Assembly (NCBI GenBank): GCA_003486785.1
Contig: DNFZ01000090.1
Span: 1-34,916, forward strand
Length of the DNA: 34,916 nucleotides
Origin: Clostridiales bacterium
Lineage (GTDB): Bacteria; Bacillota; Clostridia; Christensenellales; CAG-138
Direction: 5' to 3'
Part shown: piece by piece, positions 17,003 to 25,463 of the stretch
Layout: every line of letters starts with the position of its first letter
How positions within the stretch are numbered: position 1 is the stretch's first letter
Notes under the pieces: generated by a model
Database searches by the model: none
What the model was told of the DNA's origin: nothing
The model's input: only the letters and a program-made list of their open reading frames with translations
Made by a program: the position numbers and the translations under genes

Positions 17003-17728
17003 ATGAGCGAGCAGATGCAGATACAGTCGGTACGCAGCAGGCTGCTGCGCGAGATGAAGGAGGGCGCCTATCGCTACTCGGGCAAGCTGCCGCCGGAAGG
17101 CGTGCTCGCCGAGCGACTGAGCATCAGCCGCACGCAGCTCAGAGACAGCCTCGCCCAGCTCGAACGCGAAGGGTTTATCAGCCGCCATCAGGGCGTCGGC
17201 ACCGTGATCAACCGCCACGTGCTTGCCGTTCCGGTGCGCATGGATATGGAGATTGAGTTCATGGAGATGATATCAAATTCCGGCCACGAACCGGGTCTGC
17301 TCTTTTCCAGCCACGAACTCGTGCCTGCGGGGGAAGTTGCCGCGCAACACCTCGCAATCTCGCCGGGCGATACGGTGCTCAAGGTCGTGCGTCTCATCGG
17401 CGCGGATGGCAAGCCAGCAATCTATTGCGAGGACTATATCCCCGCGTCTCTGATCAAGAAGAAAGAATTTGCTGCGGAAGATCTGCAAAAGCCGATCTTC
17501 TCGTTTCTAAAGCAGTTTTGCGGTTTGGAGCCGCATATGGACCTCACCGAAGTGCGCCCCGCCGTTGCGGATGCAGCGCTTGCAAAAACGTTTTGCGTGG
17601 CGGAAGGAACGCCGCTTCTCTATCTCGATGAACTCGATTACGACAAAGAAGGCATGCCCATGCTGTATTCACCGCAGTACTACATCGGCGGCGTGATTCA
17701 GCACACCATGCTGAGAATGAAGTTTTAA
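17003..17728 (+). CDS. GntR-family transcriptional regulator with UTRA ligand domain (HutC subfamily)
   Basis: This 241-residue regulator has an N-terminal winged helix (about residues 8-72; KLPPEGVLAERLSISRTQLRDSLAQLEREGFI, then the wing HQGVGTVI) and a C-terminal UTRA effector-binding domain (about 90-235; ending PLLYLDELDYDKEGMPMLYSPQYYIGG). ATG 17003 is chosen because AGGGAGGA (16988-16995) lies 7 bases upstream; a longer TTG-started version is not supported. It is controlled by a promoter with an overlapping palindrome, probably its own binding site. The gene precedes the purine operon by 67 bases, but a terminator lies between them. UTRA ligands are usually sugar phosphates, histidine intermediates or similar small molecules; the effector is unknown. 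Confidence 0.92.
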   Translation: MSEQMQIQSVRSRLLREMKEGAYRYSGKLPPEGVLAERLSISRTQLRDSLAQLEREGFISRHQGVGTVINRHVLAVPVRMDMEIEFMEMISNSGHEPGLLFSSHELVPAGEVAAQHLAISPGDTVLKVVRLIGADGKPAIYCEDYIPASLIKKKEFAAEDLQKPIFSFLKQFCGLEPHMDLTEVRPAVADAALAKTFCVAEGTPLLYLDELDYDKEGMPMLYSPQYYIGGVIQHTMLRMKF

Positions 17729-17733
17729 CAACG

Positions 17734-17771
17734 CCGCAAAAAGCAGGCCTGTTCCTGTATTGCGGTTTTTT
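17734..17771 (+). terminator. Intrinsic terminator or attenuator between gntR and purE
   Basis: The outer stem CCGCAA/TTGCGG (17734-17739 with 17760-17765) encloses a small inner CAGG/CCTG stem and is followed by TTTTTTAT. Only 24 bases remain before the purE start and they are filled by the ribosome binding site, so no promoter fits between this hairpin and purE. Confidence 0.75.
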
Positions 17772-17795
17772 ATTTGAAGTTGGGAGGATGGTTTC

Positions 17796-18293
17796 GTGAA
17801 AAAAGTTGCTGTTGTGATGGGGAGCGCTTCCGATCTGCCGCTGGCCAAAGACGCGCTGAAGATGCTTGCCTCGTTTGAGATTCCCGCTGTGGCGCACGTG
17901 CTCTCCGCGCACCGCACGCCGGAGGAGGCAGCCGCGTTTGCAAAAGCTGCAGAGGCGGAAGGCTTTGGCGCAATCATCGCGTTTGCTGGCAAGGCCGCGC
18001 ATCTCGCGGGCGCGATGGCGGCGCATTCGCTGCTGCCCGTCATCGGCGTACCGGTGAGCGGCAAGGATCTTGGGGGCTTAGACGCGCTGCTGAGTACCGC
18101 ACAGATGCCCAAAGGCGTGCCTGTGGCGACGGTGGCGATCGACGGCGCGGCAAACGCCGCTCTGCTGGCCGTGCGCATCCTCGCGCTTTCGGATGAAGCG
18201 CTCAATCTAAAACAAAAGCAGTATGCGCAGAAGCTTGCGGAGCAGTCCGCCGAAGCGGACGCGGCAATGCAGAAGGAAATCGAACAGCTTTGA
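17796..18293 (+). CDS. purE: 5-(carboxyamino)imidazole ribonucleotide mutase, PurE
   Basis: This 165-residue enzyme makes CAIR in purine synthesis. The phosphate-binding loop MGSASDLPLAKDA and the catalytic stretch SAHRTPEEA are present, followed by AAHLAGAMAAHSLLPVIGVPV and the C-terminal AANAALLAVRILAL. The start is GTG at 17796, 8 bases after GGAGG (17783-17787), directly giving the conserved VAVVMGS strand. It is the first gene of the purine operon. No purK (carboxylating partner of class I PurE) is in the window, so either purK is elsewhere or the enzyme uses CO2 directly; the motifs do not settle which. Confidence 0.96.
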   Translation: MKKVAVVMGSASDLPLAKDALKMLASFEIPAVAHVLSAHRTPEEAAAFAKAAEAEGFGAIIAFAGKAAHLAGAMAAHSLLPVIGVPVSGKDLGGLDALLSTAQMPKGVPVATVAIDGAANAALLAVRILALSDEALNLKQKQYAQKLAEQSAEADAAMQKEIEQL

Positions 18294-18352
18294 TCCCCGG
18301 ATCAGGCTGAGAAAAGTTTGAATAAACAGCACGCAAAGGAGAGGGATTCAGC

Positions 18353-19060
18353 ATGAAAAAGCTAGAGCAGATTTACGAAGGCAAAGCAAAGAAGGTCTAC
18401 GCGACGGACGACCCCAAGACCGTCATCGTGGACTACAAGGACGACGCGACCGCGTTCAACGGCCTCAAGAAAGGCACCATCGCCGGCAAAGGCGTGGTCA
18501 ACAACAAGGTTTCCAACCACTTTTTCCGCCTGCTGGAAAAGGAGGGAATCCCGACGCATTATGTCGAGCAGATGAGTGATCGCGAAACGGCCGTTCGCCG
18601 CGTTGAGATTCTGCCCGTCGAAGTCATCGTGCGCAATCGTGCCGCGGGCAGCTTCAGCAAACGCATGGGTGTGGCGGAGGGAACCGCTTTTGCCTGCCCG
18701 ATCCTTGAATACAGCTACAAAAACGACGATCTGGGCGATCCCTTCATCAACTCCTACTACATCCGCGCGCTCAACCTCGCGACAGATGAGGAGATGGAGT
18801 GGGTCAAGACGTATTCCTTCCGTGTCAACGATATCTTGAAGGCATATCTTGACGGCTTTGGCATCGAGCTCATCGACTTCAAGCTGGAATTTGGCCGCTT
18901 TGACGGAAAAGTGATCTTAGCCGACGAGATTTCGCCCGACACCTGCCGCTTCTGGGACAAGGCCACAGGCAAAAAGCTCGACAAAGACCGCTTCCGCCGC
19001 GACCTTGGCGAGGTGGAGGAAGCATACCACGAAATCATCAGCCGTTTGATGGGAGAATAA
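18353..19060 (+). CDS. purC: SAICAR synthetase, PurC
   Basis: This 235-residue ATP-dependent ligase joins CAIR and aspartate to form SAICAR. It shows the canonical N-terminus (YEGKAKKVYATDDPKTVIVDYKDDATAFNG is split into recognisable SAICAR-synthetase blocks), PVEVIVRNRAAGSFSKR and the metal/nucleotide segment LADEISPDTCRFWD. Length is normal for the single-domain bacterial enzyme. ATG 18353 follows AAGGAGAGGG. It is 2 bases ahead of purF and clearly co-transcribed. Confidence 0.97.
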   Translation: MKKLEQIYEGKAKKVYATDDPKTVIVDYKDDATAFNGLKKGTIAGKGVVNNKVSNHFFRLLEKEGIPTHYVEQMSDRETAVRRVEILPVEVIVRNRAAGSFSKRMGVAEGTAFACPILEYSYKNDDLGDPFINSYYIRALNLATDEEMEWVKTYSFRVNDILKAYLDGFGIELIDFKLEFGRFDGKVILADEISPDTCRFWDKATGKKLDKDRFRRDLGEVEEAYHEIISRLMGE

Positions 19061-19062
19061 TC

Positions 19063-20520
19063 ATGCGCCATCCACTGCACCTGCCCGCGGCATATGAACG
19101 GCTCAAGCCGGACGACGACTGCATGCACGAAGAATGCGGTGTGTTTGGCATCTATTGTAACGGCAGCGGGCAGGACGCGGCGGAGGCGGCTTACTACGGC
19201 CTGTTTTCGTTGCAACATCGCGGGCAGGAGAGCGCGGGGATTGCGATTTCGCGCAAGGGCAAGATCGACTGCCACAAGGCGATGGGTCTTGTCAGCGGGC
19301 GCTTTTGCGACGGGCTTGCCTCGCTCAAGGGCAGCAACCTCGCCATCGGACACGTGCGCTATTCCACCATGGGCGATAGCTCGCTTGTCAACGCGCAGCC
19401 GCTCGTGGTAGAGTCTCCGCTGGGCCCGCTTGCGCTTGCGCACAACGGCAACATCATCAACGCAAAAGAGATACGCGCCGCGCTTGAGGCAGAGGGGGCA
19501 AGTTTTCAAACTACTATCGACTCGGAGATCATCGCCGCCCTGATTGCAAAGCACAGCAAAGCGGGGCTTGCGGAAGGCATTGCCCAGGCGATGGAGCAGC
19601 TCAAGGGCAGCTATGCGCTCGTGCTCATGACGCGGGATACGCTCATCGGCGTGCGCGACCCCAAGGGCATGCGCCCGCTCGCGCTCGGCAGCCTAAACGG
19701 CGCATATGTGTTCGCCTCGGAATCCTGCGCGTTTGACACCATCGGCGCGGAGTTCATCCGCGATGTGCGCCCCGGCGAGATCGTGATTGCGGGGAACGGC
19801 GGGCTTCGCTCGCATCAGGCCATACACGCGGCAGATACGGCGCTGTGCATCTTCGAGTATGTCTATTTCGCGCGACCGGATTCGGACATCGACGGCATCT
19901 CCGTCCACAAAGCGCGGGAGCGCGCGGGGGAACTCCTCGCCATCTCGTCCCCTGCGGATGTGGACGTAGTCGGCGCCGTGCCGGATTCCTCCGTGCATGC
20001 CGCGATGGGCTACGCGCGGCAGGCGGGATTACCGTTTACGATCACGCTCTCGAAAAACCGCTATATGGGGCGCACGTTCATCGAGCCGTCGCAGGATCGG
20101 CGGGAGATGGATGTTTCGCTCAAATTCAGCGCGCTCAAGCGAAACGTGCGCGGTAAGCGCGTGCTGCTGGTAGATGACTCCATCGTGCGGGGAACTACCA
20201 GCAAATACATCGTCGAGATGCTCAAGACAGCCGGCGCAAAAGAGGTGCATCTGCGCATCAGCTCGCCGCCGGTCATGCATCCGTGCTGCTTTGGCATCGA
20301 TACCTCGTCCTATGAGCAGCTCATCGGCGCGAACCATTCTGTGGAGGAGATCCGCCGCTTCATCGGCGCGGATTCACTGAGCTATCTGAGCATCGAGGAC
20401 TTGCACAAGACCGTGGAGTGCGCGGCGTGTAATTTCTGCGCGGGCTGCTTCAACGGCAAGTATCCGGAGGACGTCTCCGCGCTGATTAAGCGCGGCGGCA
20501 AGCACATATTGGATCGCTAA
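19063..20520 (+). CDS. purF: Amidophosphoribosyltransferase, PurF (propeptide and Fe-S type)
   Basis: This 485-residue enzyme converts PRPP and glutamine to phosphoribosylamine, the committed step of purine synthesis. It starts with a 24-residue propeptide ending His-Glu-Glu; autocatalytic removal would expose Cys25 (CGVFGIY), the N-terminal nucleophile of the glutaminase domain. The phosphoribosyltransferase domain has the PRPP loop VLLVDDSIVRGTTS (about residue 366). C-terminal cysteines in CAACNFCAGCFNGKYPED fit the [4Fe-4S] ligands of the B. subtilis-type enzyme, which make it oxygen-sensitive. It begins 2 bases after purC. Confidence 0.97.
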   Translation: MRHPLHLPAAYERLKPDDDCMHEECGVFGIYCNGSGQDAAEAAYYGLFSLQHRGQESAGIAISRKGKIDCHKAMGLVSGRFCDGLASLKGSNLAIGHVRYSTMGDSSLVNAQPLVVESPLGPLALAHNGNIINAKEIRAALEAEGASFQTTIDSEIIAALIAKHSKAGLAEGIAQAMEQLKGSYALVLMTRDTLIGVRDPKGMRPLALGSLNGAYVFASESCAFDTIGAEFIRDVRPGEIVIAGNGGLRSHQAIHAADTALCIFEYVYFARPDSDIDGISVHKARERAGELLAISSPADVDVVGAVPDSSVHAAMGYARQAGLPFTITLSKNRYMGRTFIEPSQDRREMDVSLKFSALKRNVRGKRVLLVDDSIVRGTTSKYIVEMLKTAGAKEVHLRISSPPVMHPCCFGIDTSSYEQLIGANHSVEEIRRFIGADSLSYLSIEDLHKTVECAACNFCAGCFNGKYPEDVSALIKRGGKHILDR

Positions 20521-20534
20521 GGGGGATTTTTCGC

Positions 20535-21545
20535 ATGCCGGTGACCTATGAGCAGGCGGGCGTGAGCGTTGAAAGGGGCTATGAAGCCGTTCGACGCATG
20601 AAAGCCTACGCCGAGGCGACGTTTGATCAAAATGTGCTGCAATCCCTGGGATCGTTCGGCGGCATGTACGCGCTGGGTGAGCAGGTGTTGGTCTCCGGTA
20701 CGGACGGCGTCGGCACCAAGCTCAAAGCCGCGTTCGCGCTGGACAAACACGACACCGTGGGTATCGACTGCGTGGCGATGTGCGCCAACGACGTGGTCTG
20801 TCACGGAGCCAAGCCGCTGTTTTTCCTCGACTATATCGCAACCGGAAAGCTCGTGCCGGAGGTGGCTGCCAGCATCGTCAAAGGCGTTGCCGACGGCTGC
20901 ACACAGGCGGGCTGCGCGCTCATCGGCGGAGAGACCGCCGAGATGCCGGGGTTTTATCCGGTTGGGGAATACGATCTCGCGGGCTTCTGCGTGGGTCTGG
21001 TGGACAAAGCGAAGCTCATCGACAACTCCCGCGTAAAGGCGGGCGACGTAATCCTCGCGCTCGCTTCCTCGGGCGTGCATTCCAACGGGTTTTCGCTGGT
21101 GCGCAAGCTCGTCCCGATGGAGAAAGCCAGTCTGAACCAGTATCATGCCGATCTTGGAAAGTCCCTTGGCGAGGAGCTACTCACGCCGACCAATCTCTAC
21201 GTCAAACCCGTGCTGGCGCTGATCGACGCGGTGGAGGTGCATTCTCTTGCGCACATCACCGGCGGCGGGTTTTACGAGAACATCCCGCGCAGCATCCCGA
21301 AAGGCTTGACCGCGCAAATTGAGAAAAACGCTGTGCGCGTGCTGCCGATTTTTCGCCTGTTGCAACGCTTAGGCGAGCTGGGAGAAGCGCACATGTTCAA
21401 CACCTTCAACATGGGCGTGGGCATGACGGTCACGCTGCCTGCGACAGAGATCGATAAGGCAATCTCGCTCCTCGCCGGTTACGGCGTGCAAGCGAACCCG
21501 ATCGGCGAAGTCATTCCCGGCGACGCGGGCATTGCGCTATGCTGA
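20535..21545 (+). CDS. purM: Phosphoribosylformylglycinamidine cyclo-ligase (AIR synthetase), PurM
   Basis: This 336-residue ATP-dependent cyclase forms the imidazole ring (FGAM to AIR). Typical blocks are SGTDGVGTKLKAAF, CVAMCANDVVCHGAKPLFFLDY, GCALIGGETAEMPG, LASSGVHSNGFSLVRK and HITGGGFYENIPR. The length is normal. Its stop codon lies within the start of the purN-purO fusion gene (7-base overlap), indicating coupled translation. Confidence 0.97.
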   Translation: MPVTYEQAGVSVERGYEAVRRMKAYAEATFDQNVLQSLGSFGGMYALGEQVLVSGTDGVGTKLKAAFALDKHDTVGIDCVAMCANDVVCHGAKPLFFLDYIATGKLVPEVAASIVKGVADGCTQAGCALIGGETAEMPGFYPVGEYDLAGFCVGLVDKAKLIDNSRVKAGDVILALASSGVHSNGFSLVRKLVPMEKASLNQYHADLGKSLGEELLTPTNLYVKPVLALIDAVEVHSLAHITGGGFYENIPRSIPKGLTAQIEKNAVRVLPIFRLLQRLGELGEAHMFNTFNMGVGMTVTLPATEIDKAISLLAGYGVQANPIGEVIPGDAGIALC

Positions 21546-22873
21546 ACGCTCGCATCGCGGTGCTCGTCTCCGGCGGGGGAACCAATCTGCAGGCGCTCAT
21601 CGACGCGCAGGCTTGCGGCAGACTTAAGAGCGGAGAGCTTGCGCTCGTAATCGCGAGCAAGCCCAGAGCCTATGCGCTGGAGCGGGCAAAGAACGCGCAG
21701 ATCGCAACCGAGACGGTCGAGCGTGCGGCGTTTGAAACGCAGGAGGCGTATGAAGCGAGATTGCTGGACGTACTCGCGTCTCATAACATCGATTTGATCG
21801 TGCTCGCGGGGTACATGCATATACTCTCTGCAAGCTTTGTCTCCCGCTATCCGGAGAGGATCGTCAACGTGCATCCTTCGCTGATTCCCGCGTATTCCGG
21901 CAAGGGGTATTACGGAATCAAGGTGCACGAGGCGGTGCTTGCGGCGGGCGAAATGGAGACGGGAGCGACGGTGCACATGGTCAATGAGGTGCCCGACGGA
22001 GGGCGGATTTTGATGCAGCAGCGCGTGCCGGTGTTTGGCAGCGACACGCCGAAAACCCTGCAACACCGCGTGATGGAGCAGGCGGAGTGGGTTTTACTCC
22101 CGCGCGCGGTCGAGCAGATTTGCGCGGAGCTGATCGCGCAAGAGAACGCTGGAGGTAAGAGGATGAACCGGAATCTGTTTGAGATATTAGAGAAAAACGC
22201 TTACCCCGGGCGCGGCATCGTGCTGGGGCTCACGCCGGACGGCAAACAGGCCGCGCTTGCGTATTTCATCATGGGGCGCAGCGCGGGCAGCCGCAGCCGT
22301 GCCTTTACAAAGGACGGCGACAATCTTGCAATTCGCATGCTGGACGGCGGCAAAATCGCCGACACCAGCCTGATTCTATACACGCCGCTTCGCACGCTAG
22401 AGAAGGCCGTCGTCGTCACCAACGGCGACCAGACGGACACCGTCTGCGCGGCGCTGGAAAACGGCGACACGTTCGAGGGAGCGCTCCGCACGCGGACGTT
22501 TGAGCCGGACGGTCCGCATTTTACGCCGCGCATCAGCGGCATGATGGATTTTGCAGACGGTTTCACCTACAAGCTTTCGATCCTCAAATCCGGCGACGCG
22601 GCGGGAAAAACAACCCTGCGGCAAACGTTTGAAACGGAGCCGCTCGCGGGTACGGGTCATTTCATCCACACGTATCAAACCGACGGCGCGGTGCTGCCGA
22701 GTTTTTCCGGCGAACCAGTCGCGATCTCGATTGTAGACGATTTCTCAGCGTTTGCGGACGGGCTTTGGAACGCGCTGAATCCAGAGAACAAGGTTTCGCT
22801 CTATGTGCGGTATACCGATCTAAATAGCAAAAAATATCAGGACAAGATTTTAAACCAATACGCAATAGATTGA
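21539..22873 (+). CDS. purN-purO: GAR formyltransferase fused to PurO-type IMP cyclohydrolase (PurN-PurO)
   Basis: This is one 444-residue frame. Residues 1-208 are PurN, which formylates GAR using 10-formyl-THF: SGGGTNLQALI, the catalytic Asn and His in NVHPSLIPAY, and the Asp in VPDGGRIL. Residues 209-444 resemble the PurO-type IMP cyclohydrolase family (PF07826), which closes FAICAR to IMP: NAYPGRGIVLGLTPDG, YFIMGRSAGSRSR, RISGMMDF. The usual PurH cyclohydrolase domain is absent from the operon, which fits. At the junction an internal ATG (22163) carries its own GGAGG, and both other frames stop there, so PurO may also be made alone. Either a recent fusion or a sequence error could explain this. 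The PurO assignment rests on motif memory and operon logic. Confidence 0.88.
   Translation: MLNARIAVLVSGGGTNLQALIDAQACGRLKSGELALVIASKPRAYALERAKNAQIATETVERAAFETQEAYEARLLDVLASHNIDLIVLAGYMHILSASFVSRYPERIVNVHPSLIPAYSGKGYYGIKVHEAVLAAGEMETGATVHMVNEVPDGGRILMQQRVPVFGSDTPKTLQHRVMEQAEWVLLPRAVEQICAELIAQENAGGKRMNRNLFEILEKNAYPGRGIVLGLTPDGKQAALAYFIMGRSAGSRSRAFTKDGDNLAIRMLDGGKIADTSLILYTPLRTLEKAVVVTNGDQTDTVCAALENGDTFEGALRTRTFEPDGPHFTPRISGMMDFADGFTYKLSILKSGDAAGKTTLRQTFETEPLAGTGHFIHTYQTDGAVLPSFSGEPVAISIVDDFSAFADGLWNALNPENKVSLYVRYTDLNSKKYQDKILNQYAID
22151..22165 (+). promoter_or_regulatory. Internal ribosome binding site and start for PurO
   Basis: GGAGG (22151-22155) is 7 bases before an in-frame ATG (22163) exactly at the PurN/PurO domain boundary. 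It looks like an ordinary gene start kept inside the fusion, so a free 236-residue PurO may be produced alongside the fusion. Confidence 0.65.
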
Positions 22874-22924
22874 AGATCATAGTAGAAAAGAATTTTTCCA
22901 GCACACGATCAAAGGAGAACCGGA

Positions 22925-24106
22925 ATGAAGGAACTCACGCTGAAATACGGCTGCAACCCGCAGCAGAAGCCCGCGCGCATCTACGCGGAGGCGGGCGAAC
23001 TGCCCATCGAAATTTTGAACGGGCAGCCGGGGTATATCAATTTTCTCGACGCGTTGAACGCATGGCAGCTCGTGAAAGAGCTGAAACAGTCGCTGGGGCT
23101 TCCCGCGGCGACGTCCTTCAAGCACGTCAGCCCCGCGGGCGCGGCGGTCGGTCTTCCGCTGAGCGAGACGGATCTGGTCGCCTGCGCGGTGGACGATCTT
23201 GACGGCATCAACGATTCTCCCGTCGCCTGCGCCTATGCGCGCGCAAGAGGAACCGACCGCATGTCCTCGTTTGGCGACTTTATCGCGCTGAGCGACACAT
23301 GCGACGAGACCACAGCGCGCATCATCAAGCGCGAGGTGTCGGACGGCATCATCGCGCCCGGCTACACGCCGGAGGCGCTTTCTCTCCTCAAAACCAAGCG
23401 CAATGGCAACTACGCTGTGATTCATATCGACCCCGCTTACGCGCCGGAGGGTGCGGAGAGAAAGCAGGTGTTCGGCGTCACGTTCGAGCAGCCGCGCAAC
23501 ACGGCTGTGATCGACAGTTCGCTGCTGAATAATCCCGTCACCGCGATCAAAGACATCAGTGAAAGCGCCAAGCGCGACATGATCCTTTCGCTGATCACGC
23601 TCAAGTATACCCAGTCTAACTCGGTCTGCTTCGCGGCAAACGGTCAGACCATCGGCGTTGGAGCCGGGCAGCAGAGCCGGATTCACTGCACGCGGCTCGC
23701 GGGCGAAAAAGCGGATATCTGGTGGATGCGCAGAAGCCCGCAGGTGACAGCTCTTCCGTTTTTGCCCCAGATCAAGCGGCCGGAGCGCGACAACCTGATC
23801 GATCAATACATCGGAAACTATGGCGGCGCGGCCTGCGGCGAAGCGGGCTGGGAAGCATATTTCTCGCAAAAGCCGGTACCGATGACGCAGGCGCAACGCG
23901 AAAGTCACCTTGCCGCGCTCTCGGGTGTTTCGCTCGGCAGCGACGCGTTTTTCCCCTTTGACGACAACATCGAGCGCGCGCACAAGAGCGGGGTACAATA
24001 CATCGCCGAGCCCGGCGGCTCCGTGCGGGACGCGGACGTGATTGCGTGCTGTGATCGATACGGCATCGCGATGTTCTTCACGGGTATGCGCCTGTTTCAT
24101 CATTGA
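22925..24106 (+). CDS. purH: Stand-alone AICAR transformylase (PurH C-terminal domain type)
   Basis: This 393-residue enzyme transfers a formyl group from 10-formyl-THF to AICAR, giving FAICAR. It corresponds only to the transformylase domain of bifunctional PurH; the N-terminal MGS-like cyclohydrolase domain is missing because the frame begins directly at LKYGCNPQQKPA. The catalytic Lys66-His67 pair is in FKHVSPAG. Other family blocks are RMSSFGDFIALSD, KYTQSNSVCFA, GAGQQSRIHCTRLAG and the C-terminal PGGSVRDADVI. The adjacent PurO-like domain would supply the missing cyclohydrolase step. ATG 22925 follows AAAGGAG. The symbol is given for the domain, not for a full PurH. Confidence 0.94.
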   Translation: MKELTLKYGCNPQQKPARIYAEAGELPIEILNGQPGYINFLDALNAWQLVKELKQSLGLPAATSFKHVSPAGAAVGLPLSETDLVACAVDDLDGINDSPVACAYARARGTDRMSSFGDFIALSDTCDETTARIIKREVSDGIIAPGYTPEALSLLKTKRNGNYAVIHIDPAYAPEGAERKQVFGVTFEQPRNTAVIDSSLLNNPVTAIKDISESAKRDMILSLITLKYTQSNSVCFAANGQTIGVGAGQQSRIHCTRLAGEKADIWWMRRSPQVTALPFLPQIKRPERDNLIDQYIGNYGGAACGEAGWEAYFSQKPVPMTQAQRESHLAALSGVSLGSDAFFPFDDNIERAHKSGVQYIAEPGGSVRDADVIACCDRYGIAMFFTGMRLFHH

Positions 24107-24164
24107 TTTTGAAAGCAGCATTGTTTTTTCGCGTAAGCAGGCGAGAGAAAGGTGTATTTTGCGC

Positions 24165-25463
24165 ATGAAGGTCATGATTGTAGGCGGCGGCGGACGCGAA
24201 CACGCAATACTCGAAAAACTGCGCGAGAGCCCGCGCATCACAAAACTCTATGCCCTGCCGGGCAACGGCGGCATGGCGGCGCATGCCGAGTGCGTGCCCA
24301 TCAAGGCCACGGACATCGACGGCATCGTCAGCTTTGCGGTGGAGAAACACATCGATTTTGCGGTGATCGGACCCGACGACCCGCTGATTGCGGGCGTGTG
24401 TGATCGACTCCATGCGGCGGGCGTGCGCTGCTTCGGGCCAAGCAAATTCGCAGCCGCCATCGAGGGCAGCAAGAGCTTTGCCAAGAACCTGATGCGCAAA
24501 AACGGCATCCCGACCGCTGACTATGCGGTGTTTGACCGCGCAACGGAGGCGTATGCCTATCTTGCGGGCGCGAACTACCCGGTCGTCATCAAGGCAGACG
24601 GGCCCGCGCTGGGTAAGGGCGTAATCATCGCCGACACACGCGAAGAAGCGTTTCAGGCCGTGCACGCGATGATGGAAGACGGCGTGTTTGGCACCAGCGG
24701 TAGCCGCGTGGTCGTGGAGGAATTCCTCACGGGAGTTGAAGCAAGCGTGCTCGCGTTTACGGACGGAACGACGCTGATTCCGATGATCTCCGCGCTGGAT
24801 CACAAACGCGCACTGGATGGCGACAAGGGACTCAACACCGGCGGCATGGGCGCGCTCGCGCCGAACCCATACTATACGTTTGAACTCGCGTGCTCATGCA
24901 TGGAGCTGATCTTTTTGCCGACCATGCGCGCGATGAACGCGGAGCTAAGGCCGTTCTCCGGCTGTCTCTTCTTCGGGCTGATGCTCACCAAGCACGGACC
25001 GAAGGTGATCGAATACAACTGCCGCTTTGGAGACCCCGAAACGCAGGCGGTACTGCCGCTTTTAGAGACGGATCTATTCGAAATTATGCTAGCGACTGAG
25101 GACGGTCGGCTTGGCGAAATCCCCGTGCGCTTTCGCGGCGGTAGCGCCTGCTGTGTGGTGCTCGCCAGCGGCGGATATCCCGGCGCATACCAGACGGGGT
25201 TTGAGATTTCGCTTGGCGGCGCGGATCGCGCGGAAAATGTGTTTGTCTATCATGCGGGCACGAAAACGGAGCGAGACAAACTCGTGACCGCGGGCGGGCG
25301 CGTACTGGGCGTGACGGCAGTCGGTGCGGATGCACGCGCGGCGCAGCAGGCAGCGTACGCGGCGGCGGAGCGCATCCGCTTTGACCGCGCATTTTACCGC
25401 CGCGATATCGGCGCGCGCGCCATCGCTACAGCGGAACAGGGAGAACAAAAGATCGATGGTTGA
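24165..25463 (+). CDS. purD: Phosphoribosylamine-glycine ligase (GAR synthetase), PurD
   Basis: This 432-residue ATP-grasp ligase joins phosphoribosylamine and glycine. The N-terminal strand-loop MIVGGGGREHAI is the family signature; further blocks are PGNGGMAAHAEC, FGPSKFAAAIEGSKSFAKN, VIKADGPALGKGV, GGMGALAPNPYY and the metal site EYNCRFGDPETQ. ATG 24165 is taken because it starts the conserved strand; a TTG at 24159 is 6 bases from AAAGG and is a possible alternative. The 3' end overlaps purL by 8 bases. Confidence 0.96.
   Translation: MKVMIVGGGGREHAILEKLRESPRITKLYALPGNGGMAAHAECVPIKATDIDGIVSFAVEKHIDFAVIGPDDPLIAGVCDRLHAAGVRCFGPSKFAAAIEGSKSFAKNLMRKNGIPTADYAVFDRATEAYAYLAGANYPVVIKADGPALGKGVIIADTREEAFQAVHAMMEDGVFGTSGSRVVVEEFLTGVEASVLAFTDGTTLIPMISALDHKRALDGDKGLNTGGMGALAPNPYYTFELACSCMELIFLPTMRAMNAELRPFSGCLFFGLMLTKHGPKVIEYNCRFGDPETQAVLPLLETDLFEIMLATEDGRLGEIPVRFRGGSACCVVLASGGYPGAYQTGFEISLGGADRAENVFVYHAGTKTERDKLVTAGGRVLGVTAVGADARAAQQAAYAAAERIRFDRAFYRRDIGARAIATAEQGEQKIDG

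Noticed and set aside
17729..17795. Purine riboswitch ahead of purE
   Set aside because: The gap is too short and lacks the conserved aptamer core; only a simple terminator-like hairpin is present.
19063..19134. Wrong start or foreign extension on purF
   Set aside because: The 24 residues before Cys25 fit the propeptide that Fe-S type PurF enzymes remove.
22877..24241. 454-codon antisense frame opposite the transformylase gene
   Set aside because: A by-product of GC-rich codon use in the real gene; it has no recognisable domain and crosses the start of purD.
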